Shown one piece after another: positions 21,240 to 32,088 of a stretch of DNA of 64,000 nt. Within the stretch, counting starts at the first letter, position 1, and the number at the start of each line of letters is the position of its first letter. The DNA lies in NCBI GenBank assembly GCA_013368375.1, contig JAACJP010000028.1:124001-188000 (forward strand), given 5' to 3'. The stretch is from Tricholomella constricta (taxonomy: Eukaryota > Basidiomycota > Agaricomycetes > Agaricales > Lyophyllaceae). Position numbers and translations under genes: made by a program. The notes beneath the pieces were generated by a model. It was not told the DNA's origin and did not search any database. It was given only the letters and a program-made list of their open reading frames with translations.

Positions 21240-23040
21240 GAGCTGTGGACAAGTGGTCTCCTCTACCCACCACCACCCTCCACCACCTCCCCGCCACCAC
21301 CAACACCTTCCCTGGACCCCTCCCCACCAACAACAAGACCGAGCACGCTGCCAAACGGCGTGCTCGTTGTCTCGGATGTCGTCGAGCGCCCCTCCGCCTC
21401 TCAACCCGCTCCCCGTCCCTCCACCACCACCCACCACCACCCACCACCACCCACCACCTCCAAACAACGAGTGCGAGCGCGTTACGACCGCCCCGCCGCC
21501 TTGCGACCCGCTCCCCGGCCTTCCACCACCTCCCACCACCTCCCACCACCTCCCACCACCTCCCACCACCTCCCACCGCCTCCCCACCACCGCCTCCACC
21601 CCCCCTGGACCCCTCCCCACCGAAATCAAGACCGAGCACGCTGCCAAGCGGCGTGCTCGTCGACTCCGGCGTCGTCGACCGCCCCACCGCCTCTCGACCC
21701 GCTCCCCGGCCCTCCACCACCTCCCACCACCTCCCACCGCCTCCCCACCACCACCTCCACCCCCCCTGGACCCCTCCCCACCGAAATCAAGACCGAGCAC
21801 GCTGCCAAGCGGCGTGCTCGTCGACTCCGGCGTCGTCGACCGCCCCGCCGCCTCTCGACCCGCTCCCGGCCCTCCACCACCTCCCACCACCTCCCCACCA
21901 CCACCTCCACCCCCCCTGGACCCCTCCCCACCGACAACGAGTGCGAGCACGCTGCCAAGCGGCGTGCTCGTCGACTCCGGCGTCGTCGACCGCCCCACCG
22001 CCTCTCGACCCGCTCCCCGGCCCTCCACCACCTCCCACCACCTCCCACCGACTCCCCACCACCACCCCCACCTCCCCCAGGCACCTCCTCACCCACTCCA
22101 ATGACGAGCACGCTGTTTGGCAGCGTGCTCGTCGTCTCGGATGTCGTCGACCGCCCCGCCGCAAGTTGATGCGCCCCCCTGGTCCCCACCAACCCCCACC
22201 ACCCTCACCCACTCCGATGATGAGCACGCTGTTTAGCAGCGTGCTCGTCGTCCCCGGTGTCGTTGACCGCCCCGTCGCGACTCAACATGCCCCTCTGGGC
22301 CCCGCCGCAGGTCGACGCGCTCCCCGCCGCAGGTCGACGCCCCCCCGCTGCAGGTCGACGTGCCCCCCGCTGCAGGTTGACGCGCCCCCTGCCGCAGGTC
22401 GACGCGCCCTCCCCCCCCCCTCCCCCCCCACCACAATGCCGCCCCTCGACCCCTCCCCACACTTGGCAGCGTGCTCGTCGACTCCGGCGTCGTCGACTGC
22501 CCCGCCGCCTCTCGACCCGCTCCCGGCCCTCCACCACCTCCCACCACCTCCCACCGACTCCCCACCACCACCCCCACCTCCCCCAGGCACCTCCTCACCC
22601 ACTCCGATGACGAGCACGCTGTTTGGCAGCATGCTCGTCGTCTCGGATGTCGTCGACCGCCCCGCCGCAAGTTGATGCGCCCCCCTGGTCCCCACCAACC
22701 CCCACCACCCTCACCCACTCCGATGATGAGCACGCTGTTTAGCAGCGTGCTCGTCGTCCCCGGTGTCGTTGACCGCCCCGTCGCGACTCAACATGCCCCT
22801 CTGGGCCCCGCCGCAGGTCGACGCGCTCCCCGCCGCAGGTCGACGCCCCCCCGCTGCAGGTCGACGTGCCCCCCGCTGCAGGTTGACGCGCCCCCTGCCG
22901 CAGGTCGACGCGCCCTCCCCCCCCCCTCCCCCCCCCTCGACCCCTCCCCACATTGCCCAAGCCCAGCACGCCATGCAAATGGCATGCTCGTCGTCCCCGG
23001 CATTGTCGACCGCCCCGTCGCGACTCGACACGTTTCACAG
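21240..23040. repeat. GC-rich tandem repeat block with regularly spaced hairpins
   Basis: The plus strand is C-rich (CCACCACCTCCCACC runs). It is built from units containing GTCGTCGACCGCCCCGCCGC and a palindrome GAGCACGC...GCGTGCTC. Hairpins occur near 21341, 21634, 21794, 21944, 22106, 22222, 22612, 22728 and 22964. The best have perfect 10-bp stems with 5-nt loops (22106-22130, 22222-22246). A segment of about 300 bp is repeated with a 506-bp offset (from 22131 and 22637). The long proline-rich frames on both strands are products of composition and are not annotated as genes. Confidence 0.85.
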
Positions 23041-23245
23041 ACCTCTCGCCTAAGCTCAGACACTCCACCTCACCACCCCTGACTGCTTATAGCCTTTGTA
23101 CAGCGCTTGCTATATAATCTTTCGTATACCTACCAATAAAATTTATTGCTGAAAAAAATTCAACTGATGGCAGAACCAATTTCATTTTACTATTCAACAA
23201 CAACATTTTACATAAACAATTGTAATTTGTGATTTTGAAAAGCAG

Positions 23246-26200
23246 TCAATGGCGACCTCGATTTAGAGCCCAGCAAACTACCAGAGTATCTTTAGCAATA
23301 CCGTATGTACCTGCCTTCCGATGGAGAGTGGTTAGATGACATATAATGTGGTTGGGCTCAACAATGACCAGCTGATTGGAAGGCATGGCATCCACAAGGC
23401 GCACCAAGAATCCAGGATAATGAGTAAATGGAGCTTGTCTCTCTTCTTCAGGGGAAAGCAAACGATGTGGGCGTATAATTATGAATGTGCGCAGCATTGA
23501 CTCCAGCGGCATCTTCCAAATTCTCTGGATGTAGCCAGTGCTGTGAGATTGTGTCAAGGGGTTATAATACCGTACAGCACTATTTCCTACGTGAGACTGG
23601 ATGCAGCTAAAGGTGCATCCGTCACGGTTCACATGCGAAGCTTGCTGGACATGGGGAGGTAGAATTCTAGAGTTGGGAGGATGTGGAAAGTTATCGAAAG
23701 CACGGTATGGTTGGCCAGTTTGCTGAAGATAGGAAAGCAACGCAGTGTACTCCAGGTCTACAAGTGATGTTGCACGTGCCAAAACTTCTGCAGCCTCCAG
23801 TGGTGTAAGGATTGTTGAAGAATCATTTGCAGCCTCTGGCTCCAAAATATGCACCAGTTCCTTGTTATTTGCATCATCATAAAGTATAGCTTGGATGTGT
23901 GCCCGTCGACTCATTTGACGGAGCATTGTAAAATCCAAGTCTCCTATAAATGACAATCAGATATTGGCCACGTAAAAGTAAATTCAGAGACTTACGAAGC
24001 CGATGGTTTGTATTGATGCCTTGCAACATTCCATTCATGCGTTCACCAGGAAATTCACTGAAAGAAGCAAGAGGCCCCCAGTACTTTAGTAGAGCTCCAT
24101 TGTGCATAGCATAGTGGTGATTAGGTTTAGATTGAATATGGGGGAAAAGCCGTTGGATAGCACCACGGTATTCAATATAATGCTGTGTGTATGCATCAGC
24201 ATCAGCATTGGAGGTCTTGAATGAAGAGATGATATTTGTTGCTGCAGTCAAGTGATAAAAGCAGTGAAAGTGCTCTCGATCAGTCTCTGTGGCAGCAGGG
24301 AGGAACCAGAATTCAGGAACAATCAGTGGAAAAATACAGGTGAAGAGTGTGAGGTATTCACGAGCTTTTAGCTTTCCGTGACTTGGTTCTCCAAGATTAC
24401 TTGGGGGCCGTTGCACCCATGTTGGAAGTGTGATTTCTGCAATACAGTGTCTGATAGCCTGAAGTTGAGTATCAGTGAATTGAAAAGCTATGACAGTATC
24501 CACTGGGATATATTCATCATCGCTATCATCGTCGTCACTGAAAACGTAAGGTGTAGCTTTTGGTGTGGGTGTTGATGATGCTGAAGAGTCAGAGTCAAAT
24601 TCAGATGATTCTGAAGCAGGAGAAGGAGACATTGGAGGTACAGTATGTTGCCTTGGTACAAAATTAACAGTCTCTTGGGTCTCTTGAAAAAGTTCATCTA
24701 GTTCATCAATAGAGCTCATCGAGTCAGCCTCAGACCACTCCTCGTCCATTTCCTTTTCCTTGTTTTTCTTGACTTCATCCATGCTACGGCCAATTCCCCA
24801 AAGTGTTCGGAGATGATGCTGCAAGATACCTTCAAGCCAGTTGTGCATGAAGCCCAACACAACATGTTTGACTGGGTCCCAGTACTGCAGTGAATGCAGA
24901 GGAGTCCACCGAACACCAGTTGCCTTTGCTTGTGCATTTCGAGCAACTTTTGTTATTTGCTGGTGCCATATCTCTGCTTGTGCTCGCACTTCTGTACCAT
25001 TTCGTAACCGCCAAGAATGCAGATTAAGATCTTCAATCTGAGCATTTTCCAATAAACAATAAGAGCAGAATTTGGTAGCGCCATGGTGCATAAAGCCAGA
25101 TGCTTTTTTGCTAGCCTCAAGGTCTGCAATAAGAGGAGCAGTCCTTACTTTTACACGGACACCCTCTTGATGTCGACATGTGGGCACTAGTTGGCCAGGC
25201 GCCATGGCATACTTGTTAACAGATGTCACTACAGGCTCCAAAAGGTGGCAGATCGTTGTTGCATCTGGCATATTGGGTGGAGGCATAAGACCAATAATGA
25301 ATGTGTTCTCAGGCTTATATCTGAGATGTGGAGCCAGATTCAAGCAATAGAGGACAATTGCACCACAAGATACATGCTTTCCAGCAATTTTGTTGGTGAA
25401 CGGGTTGAACCAGTCAATATAGATCCCAAAAACAAGATTATAAGGTGATTGTGCAATGCCATTTAGATCAATCCATGCAGGACTATCCTGAATATCATTC
25501 ATATCAGCACCAAAAGCTGCCAGTGGTCGGTTTATCTGATTTTTAAATGTTGTCTCCAGGCTATCCACAATGATCTCACGCGAGAGAAAAAATTGCAGCC
25601 AAGAATCAAAGGATTGTGTTGAGTAGAGCCGGTGAGGAACCCACTTGGGCCCTTTTTGAGTATTTTGACTTTTCCAAAGCTTAGTATTGCAAGGACGTGA
25701 TCTGGGAGAGGCTCTCCATTGACAAGTCCAAGGAATCGGACGAGGAATCAGAGAAAAGCACTTAGGGCAGCAGGCTGTACGAATAATATCTGGTTCTGTG
25801 CAATGCAGCCGATAAGCTGTGCGCACATCAAGAGGAATCCCCAGAGTCGAGAGCTTAACATGTAACCCAGATGAAACAAGTGCAGCAGTCACAAGATAGA
25901 GAACAGTAGTAACAATCAGCCGGATAGCTCTCAGAATTTTGTTGGTGATCACACGGCTAACACCAGCTCTCACGTGAATCCAGATAACCAAAGTGCATAC
26001 CATCTTAATGATCTGAGCAGCAGGCCAGACAATGTCTATGTTTATCCTCAGTGTCACTTAGTAAACTCAAAATGTTGCTAGCACTCACCTTTTGGTGGAC
26101 TGACTTGACTTTCAGTTGGTGCTGATTTCCGTGGTCGGTTTCGGTCCACAGATGGCTGGTCATCTCGCTTTTCATGCCTAGCACGTGTGGATGCATCAAC

Positions 26201-26281
26201 CTTTTGCCCTGGTTGTTGAACTCCATGCAGCACCATAGTCTTCTTGCTACAGACACTGCACTTGCAGATTACCTTGGGCAT
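23246..26281 (-). CDS. Tnp2-type transposase of the Plavaka-like transposon
   Basis: Exons 26281-26089, 26035-23996 and 23943-23246 (976 residues), with introns of 53 and 52 nt. The N-terminus MPKVICKCSVCSKK carries a CXCXXC zinc-binding motif usual in Plavaka transposases. The core contains the family blocks YIDWFNPFTNKIAGKHVSCG, LYCLNLAPHLRYKPENTF and HVVLGFMHNWLEGILQHHLR, followed by an acidic insert (residues about 515-600) and the conserved SEFPGERMNGMLQGINTNHR segment just before the last intron. It cuts and pastes the element by recognising the CACAAGGGG ends. A short hydrophobic stretch near residues 75-110 is normal for this family. The spliced frame has no stops. Confidence 0.88.
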
Positions 26282-26535
26282 AGTGAAGGACAGAGGGAGG
26301 GATGGAAATCACTTGTTATCTTTTCAGACACTGATGATCAACCGCGCAATGGCGTGATTAATTCGGAGTGCATTGCCAGATGCCGGTTTACTATTTTGGA
26401 ACATTATATAAGCCTTTCCTATTTAAGTCTATTACATAAGCGTCACGCTACCCACAGGCCACCCACAACTCAACCGAGTCACCAACCGCGTTAGGGGCGG
26501 TTGAATTTCAACTGCCCCGTGATTTGCCCCTTGTG

Positions 26536-28429
26536 TTATCTCGAGGAGGAGTGCAAGATCGCCGTGATCTTGACCTATTTCCTCGAGAGTATACGAAAAT
26601 TTACATCGGTTTTGGGGCGGCGACGTTGTCCTTGTGCGAAGGTTGGGATTGCGATGACCTCCCGAGTGTTCAGGTCGGTAATGGTTATGATCGTATCGTT
26701 GGCGGATCTCGTTTTCACGTTAGAGCAAGTAAGTACGTTGAATGGCCAGCCGAGGAGTATATTGTATGCAGGGTTGCGAATGACGTGCATCTGTAGATAG
26801 AGCGTGATGTCGCCTATCGTACAGGGTACGTTTCGTGCTAGACCGAGCGACGGGTCGGTTGTTCCATTCGCTGATTGCATCTGTAGCACGATAGTTGGGT
26901 TGTATTTGACCCCTAGTCCATGGCAGACTTCTTCCGACATGGCGATGATCTGGCACCCGCTATCGACGATGCTTTCTATCTGTTCCTTTGCGTCGACCAT
27001 TATCATGATCGATCTGAGTGCATGCGATTCCATTGCGACGATCAGTCGGTCCAGGTGTTTGCCAGGTAGTAGTGTCTGGTAATACGTGTCGTAGATGTCG
27101 CCGGTGACTAGCACTCCGGGCGGTGGCGTCGCGTTGTCGCTGTTGGATTCGCAAGGGAGTGCGTCGAGTTCCTCAATGAATGCCGACGTGGGGACTTCTT
27201 GGTACACCGTTGTGAGGTTGCCGGCGACGATGCGCTTCGGTGTATTAGCTTCCCTAAACTTTCCGCGAACCTCTGGTGCTACTCCGCAGAGTTCCCGAAC
27301 CGTGACTGGTATGGTGGCGTCGAGCGCGCGTTCGAACAGGGCTGTTGATTTGGCCGGGTCTGTGATGGGCGCTTGTGTGCAGTACGCACTGTCGGCTTTC
27401 GCCTTCTCTGTAGCAGCTAAGTTTCGCATGGTCGGAGGGAGGTAACGGTTCTCAGGGATGTTAGAGAAAGGGTGTACCGGCGTCTGGTCGCTTGCATTGA
27501 CGTGGCGTCGGTCCTGGTACTAGGGATTAGAGGGATGTTGGACGGTAGCGGGGGAGCCTTGGCTTGGCCTTTCGTCGAGTCTTGGGCGGTTTGCGATATG
27601 GGCGCCGATTTGTTGGTCGGTGCGGTCCTTGGTCGGTCGGCGTCTGGGACGGTTTCGACTGTGACAGGTCGCTTTTGAGGTGCACAGCTAATAAGTTCTA
27701 CACCGTCGAATACCTCTTTCCTTGCACGCAGGGTGTTGAGTTCTCGTTCTAACACAATCATGCGACCTTCGATTTTTAGGTCATGATCGGTGACATCGTT
27801 AAATTGTAGAATTTCCAGCATCATGCTTTCGGTCGGGTTCGCGTTCGCTGATAGCTGTCCTGTCACCATTTGACCGGGGTTGCGCCTGTGCCATTCGTCC
27901 AGTTTGTCTTTTATGTATCGACCTGGAGTTCCCGCTGGTATGCGCGCACCACTTGGTAGGCCTATCTTGTTGTCGTCGGTTCTGCGGCAGCGTCCTTCGG
28001 TCGCGTATGCTTGATGTATGGGACAGTTGGGGATATAATGTCCTTCGCCACCGCAAAAGTGGCAGTTGTCATTAGGTGACTGGTTCGGTCGGCCGGCGTT
28101 GCCTCCTTTGTCTTGTCCCATACGTTGTATATGTTGCTCCAAGAGGTGGATTCTTTCATAGAGCTCTTCCAACTTGAGGGGCTGTCCCGTGCTAGGCGAC
28201 TTGGCCGCGCCTGTTAACGACCCGCTTGGCACGATCGTAACTTGTGTGGGCGCGCCCGTTGGCGCTTCCTGTCATTGGACGGTGTTTGTCCCGTGGAGGA
28301 TATGTTCAGCCGCAGCACGAACGGTTTCAGTGGCGTAGGGGTCATCGGGATGGTGGTTCAGGTTTAGGATCTCGAGCCTGTGATAGATCTTTGACCATAG
28401 ATCGGACTGGAACACGCGACGGAATCGGC
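26536..28429 (-). pseudogene. gag-PR: Gag C-terminal part and protease of element B
   Basis: The upper part (28429 to about 27480) encodes the end of the capsid region (DLWSKIYHRLEILNLN) and a coiled segment. A zinc knuckle CHFCGGEGHYIPNC follows at about 28050. The lower part, in another frame (27429-26575 and a little upstream), encodes VHPFSNIPENRYLPPTMRNL and the protease with SIVDSGCQIIAMSEEV and NILLGWPF. Two lesions are visible: an in-frame TGA near 28273 where the frame otherwise continues, and a frame change between about 27480 and 27530. The protease frame ends in TAG at 26575, just after a slippery site. This copy cannot make full Gag. Confidence 0.8.
26596..26602 (-). promoter_or_regulatory. 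-1 ribosomal frameshift heptamer AAATTTT (protease to RT in element B)
   Basis: The minus strand reads GTA AAT TTT CGT ... TAG, so A AAT TTT is in phase, eight codons before the protease stop. After a -1 slip the frame reads SYTLEEIGQDHG... and runs, once the Plavaka insert and one TTA are removed, straight into the RT frame (EISYTPTVISF). Confidence 0.75.
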
Positions 28430-28621
28430 TGTAACGGGCGTTACCGAATATGGTAGCGATCGTTGTTTGTCTTTGTTTATTTCTAAAGGTGCTGGCCATA
28501 TATAGCCAGCACCTCTGTATTATATAATCTTTAGACTTATACATACCTACATCTACACACAATCCAATCAGTGGTCGTGTTTAGTTTGGTGTGAACTCTT
28601 AAGTCTAACCACACCCTTACA
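28430..28621 (+). repeat. 5' LTR of element C (192 bp)
   Basis: The ends are TGTAACGG...CCCTTACA. A 10-bp perfect inverted repeat (AGGTGCTGGC, 28487-28496; GCCAGCACCT, 28505-28514) encloses the TATA-like loop CATATATA. Confidence 0.96.
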
Positions 28622-28677
28622 GTTTTTTAAACACCCTTACTTCAAGGGAACACCCCTAAAACATTTCAATTCCAAAA

Positions 28678-29199
28678 ATGTCCAACAAAAAGAAGACTTC
28701 GAAACCGAAGCCTTCTGACCAAAACCGGTCGGGATCCGTGGCGCCGGACAATCCGAAGCCGCGAGAAGAGAATCCACCGGGAAGTGGAGTCGCCGGGAGC
28801 GGCGACAGAGTGGAGCCTACGCGTGACGTGGCAAAGTCACACCCAGATGATAGAAACTATCATCTAGAGGACGAGCGCAGCAGCGCTCGACCTCAGAGCG
28901 CTATCTTGACAAGGCCTGTCAGTATCCGAGAAGGAGGCCCCCAGGGGGGACCCGGTTGGAGCGACCGGAAACCCAAAGAGGAACCCGTATCGGGCACCTC
29001 GCAGGAACGCCAGGGCGTGTTTCCTGCGCCCTTCGATAATATATCGAGGAGCTCAGTAAAGATGCGGGATGACGAACATGGTCACCCAGCAATATTTGGC
29101 ACCAGTGAACTCACTGATGTGCCCGCATCGCGTTCGTCAAAGATGATGTCGACCGCAGCCCGACGAAATCGCCGGGCTGAGAAGAAACCAGCGAAATGA
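28678..29199 (+). CDS. ORF0 of element C, basic disordered leader protein (173 residues)
   Basis: It starts at the first ATG after the LTR (context AAAAATGTCC) and ends KKPAK-TGA. It is rich in Lys, Pro, Ser, Asp and Arg, with no recognisable domain. It has basic ends (KKKTSKPKP; RRNRRAEKKPAK) and looks disordered. It is in the same reading phase as the downstream gag frame. The frame continues past TGA without another stop, and gag homology begins before the first downstream ATG. ORF0 may therefore be the N-terminus of a readthrough Gag rather than a separate protein. The alternative is that the TGA is a recent CGA-to-TGA mutation. Confidence 0.75.
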   Translation: MSNKKKTSKPKPSDQNRSGSVAPDNPKPREENPPGSGVAGSGDRVEPTRDVAKSHPDDRNYHLEDERSSARPQSAILTRPVSIREGGPQGGPGWSDRKPKEEPVSGTSQERQGVFPAPFDNISRSSVKMRDDEHGHPAIFGTSELTDVPASRSSKMMSTAARRNRRAEKKPAK

Positions 29200-32088
29200 G
29201 AAAGCAGCGGAACGCTGCCTTCGTCATCTGTGGTGGATGACCGTGATTTATTAGTGGAAAGCATAGTATTAAACATACGGATGTTTAGCAGGGACGGCAT
29301 TATGCCTCCCCGAGATGTGCTAGTTAATCTAGTAAATGACGCGTTTGAAAAATGCGTCGAAGCGACCGGGGGACAATCGGCCCTCCGAAAAGACCAGGAG
29401 ATAGTAGTAGAATCCATCGTTCTACAACTAAGATCGGGAAGCCGGAAGGGAGTAACTCCCTCCCGGGCACAGCTCAGCTCTCTTGTGGAAGAGGGGCTGA
29501 GGACGTATGATGAAGTGTTCGAGCAGGTGGAATCACCACTCGTACAGCAGGAACGCGAAGAACCATACCGCCAGGTGGTAACCCAGCGGGATGTAGCCTT
29601 ACCATCGTTAGATACGATGGAAGCCGTAAACCAAAGTTTGCGGCAGCCTCGCCAGCAAGACGAGACAAGCTCGCAGGCGCGCGGGAGACACGCGGCCTGC
29701 GAACGGGCGATGAACCCACCCAAGGCGGAACCAGCAGCGACTTCATACAGTCGGACCTGGGATTTATCAGGAGAAGGCCCGACGTCATATAAACGAGGGC
29801 CCTCGTGCGACGACGAAATCATTACGCACTGCGCAGAACTGCCTAGTGGGCGGGTTACCGAGGCGGTGAGAGGTAGCGGACGCAACAGTGTTGCGACCAC
29901 AAGGCCGCATCCAGACCCACAACTGGAGGCGGCGCACCCAGGCGGATACGGTGGAGAGGAGGACAACTCGGAAGCCGAGGAGAACTCGGAAAGCGAGTTC
30001 GAAGGAGGGCACACTAATGCGCCGCCTGCACCAGTGAGACCGGAACATGGGTCCGGTGGGCGAGGAACGACGACGCCACGCCCGACTCACGCTAGCCACC
30101 CAACGGGCGGCTGGGATGGACGGAGTAATCCTCCGAACAACCCACAGTACTACGGGGGAATACGACTACCTAGTCGTACTCCGGGGGTACACTATGGAGG
30201 AGGCCAGCAGCACTTGGTAAATCCACAACGGCCGGTAAGGTCGTTCGGGGCGAGCGGACTGCAGCGCCAAGGAGAGTATCTCCTGAAAGTGCATGGTCGA
30301 TACCATGCAACGATTGATGAAAAGTTGGATAGCATTATAGCTATGCAACAGGGAGGAGCGAGGCCTGGAGCACTGCGAGTGCCCATGCCCGAGGAATATA
30401 ACGGGGCGCCAAGTATGGAAGAATTCGATACATGGCTATATAGTGTACTCCGCTGGATGGAGATCAACCAGCTTGGGGGACAGGACCGGGAGCGAGAGCG
30501 AATCTCGTACGCAGGGATGTACCTCAAGGGTGCCGCCGCTGTGTGGTTTACGGACAACGTCGACGGTATTCACCGGCGACGTCGAGACTGGACGTTCAAG
30601 GACGTCATTACCGGATTATATGACCGGTTTATTCATGAAGCATCATTGCAGGATGCTTATGTAGGGTTCGAACGCGCTGTGTATAGCGCAGATGGCGGAA
30701 TAAATGAATTCTTCCATCAATTAAAGAGATATGCGGAACGGATGGTGATGCCACCCGACCCGTATACATTCAAACGGCGGTTTATGACCGGTATCCCAAG
30801 ATACCTGCGCAAGGAAATCTTGAACAGGGGATTCACGGCGGAGACGTCGCGAATGCGAGAAATACTCGAAGCCGGGCTCAAAATTGAGCAGGCAAACCGA
30901 GTACTTCGCGGATACGATGATTATGAGGCAGTAGCCCGAAAATCATCGGAAAAGAAGGATACCGCTGTAGCGCGGGCTCCAACGAGAACGTATGAGGGTG
31001 GAAGCCGACCACCCTACAAGCCGACAGGTCCGGGAGGACAACGGTCAGAACCGAAATCGGACGGTAAGAAACCGCCAGCGACACCTGTGAAGGGCGTAGA
31101 CGGAGGGACGAAGCCCTCAGGCGAGAAGCGGCTAGCCTGCTTCGATTGCGGCAGCCTGGAGCATTTTGCGAGAAGCCGCAAGTGCCCCAAGAACAAGAGC
31201 AGCACTGCGCGACTGAACGCGGTGCGGGATATCGTGGACGATACGTCGGACACGGAAGTGGCTGGACGCAGCCACGATGTACGATGCGGCGGCGAACGAC
31301 CAGCAGAAACGGCGCCCGTAGAACCAGAAGAGAGCGAGACGCCCCTTCTGGGGGAGCAATATGAGTCCGAAGGGGAGGACTATGCGTTGGAACAGTACGA
31401 GGAGTACGGTTCCGACGACGACAGAGACACAGTCGAACGACTGTGTTTCGGGAGGACCCTCGAGGATGACTCGGGGGATGAGGGACTTCCACTATTAGTG
31501 GAAGTCAGCGATAGTGAGTCGGAAGACGAGGGAGAGGCCGCACAGATGTTCGCGGCGAATACAGCGGCTGGGACGGGGACGGGAACCCGACCCATTGTGG
31601 TTAAGAAGTCTACACGACTTCTTAAACGTCCAACGCGCAAAGCGCAGGAGCGCCAATGCTTTACGGCATTGGTAGAAATTAATGGGCTGAAGGCTTTCAC
31701 CCTATTTGACTCGGGATGCACGGCGGAGGCTGTGTCCCCCGAATTTGCCAAAGTGGCGAAAATGAAAGTGCACCAATTGGAGGAAGTGGTGCCACTACAG
31801 TTGGGAACGAAGGGTAGTCGATCAGTGATCAACTACGGAACGACAGTCCCAATGAAGTATGAGGCGATAGACGCGCAAGTTTACTTTGATATAGTAAACT
31901 TGGATAAATACGACGCCATTATTGGCGTCGCATTGATGAGGCAGCTGGAAATCGAACTGGATTTCCGGCATAACTGTGTTCGGATAAGCGGGAGTCCTGC
32001 TCCGACGTTTACGGTCGAGGAGGAGACCCGAGAAATGGCGCAACGAAGCGCATTGAGGCGCAGCGACGCAGGGTATGGTCAGGAATGA
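29200..32088 (+). CDS. gag-PR: Gag-protease of element C
   Basis: The frame is open from the ORF0 stop to TGA at 32086-32088. The first ATG is at 29281, but a duplicated motif (VESIVLNIRMFSRDG / VESIVLQLRSGSRKG) already starts near 29254. Domains, with residues counted from 29230: a disordered charged region to about 365; retrotransposon Gag (about 368-590, with RVPMPEEYNGAPSMEEFDTW, YLKGAAAVWF and MTGIPRYLRKEIL); a variant zinc knuckle CFDCGSLEHFARSRKC near 636; an acidic segment; and an aspartic protease with TLFDSGCTAEAVSPEF near 826 and DAIIGVALMRQLEIELDF. It supplies the capsid and processes the polyprotein. Pol follows in the same phase after TGA CTA. Confidence 0.88.
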   Translation, partial: ESSGTLPSSSVVDDRDLLVESIVLNIRMFSRDGIMPPRDVLVNLVNDAFEKCVEATGGQSALRKDQEIVVESIVLQLRSGSRKGVTPSRAQLSSLVEEGLRTYDEVFEQVESPLVQQEREEPYRQVVTQRDVALPSLDTMEAVNQSLRQPRQQDETSSQARGRHAACERAMNPPKAEPAATSYSRTWDLSGEGPTSYKRGPSCDDEIITHCAELPSGRVTEAVRGSGRNSVATTRPHPDPQLEAAHPGGYGGEEDNSEAEENSESEFEGGHTNAPPAPVRPEHGSGGRGTTTPRPTHASHPTGGWDGRSNPPNNPQYYGGIRLPSRTPGVHYGGGQQHLVNPQRPVRSFGASGLQRQGEYLLKVHGRYHATIDEKLDSIIAMQQGGARPGALRVPMPEEYNGAPSMEEFDTWLYSVLRWMEINQLGGQDRERERISYAGMYLKGAAAVWFTDNVDGIHRRRRDWTFKDVITGLYDRFIHEASLQDAYVGFERAVYSADGGINEFFHQLKRYAERMVMPPDPYTFKRRFMTGIPRYLRKEILNRGFTAETSRMREILEAGLKIEQANRVLRGYDDYEAVARKSSEKKDTAVARAPTRTYEGGSRPPYKPTGPGGQRSEPKSDGKKPPATPVKGVDGGTKPSGEKRLACFDCGSLEHFARSRKCPKNKSSTARLNAVRDIVDDTSDTEVAGRSHDVRCGGERPAETAPVEPEESETPLLGEQYESEGEDYALEQYEEYGSDDDRDTVERLCFGRTLEDDSGDEGLPLLVEVSDSESEDEGEAAQMFAANTAAGTGTGTRPIVVKKSTRLLKRPTRKAQERQCFTALVEINGLKAFTLFDSGCTAEAVSPEFAKVAKMKVHQLEEVVPLQLGTKGSRSVINYGTTVPMKYEAIDAQVYFDIVNLDKYDAIIGVALMRQLEIELDFRHNCVRISGSPAPTFTVEEETREMAQRSALRRSDAGYGQE

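Larger units (their letters stand above)
18722..26535 (-). mobile_element. Plavaka-like CACTA-superfamily DNA transposon (7.8 kb)
   Basis: Terminal inverted repeats start CACAAGGGGCAAA at both ends and extend imperfectly for about 60 bp, including GACCGCCCCTAA / AACCGCCCCTAA. The 3-bp target duplication TTA flanks it (18719-18721 and 26536-26538). It carries a spliced Tnp2-type transposase (minus strand) and a spliced accessory gene (plus strand) in convergent orientation. Between them is a GC-rich hairpin-repeat block. It is inserted in element B exactly between the protease and RT frames. Both genes give uninterrupted spliced frames, so the element could be autonomous. Confidence 0.92.

Noticed and set aside
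21077..22675. Long proline-rich frames on both strands (up to 532 residues)
   Set aside because: All six frames stay open because the C-rich repeat lacks stop codons. The block is a tandem repeat with hairpins, and translations are low-complexity shadows of each other.
29082..30014. 310-residue minus-strand frame opposite gag of element C
   Set aside because: It is a shadow of the conserved plus-strand Gag frame, with no motif. The plus strand has the clear domain content.
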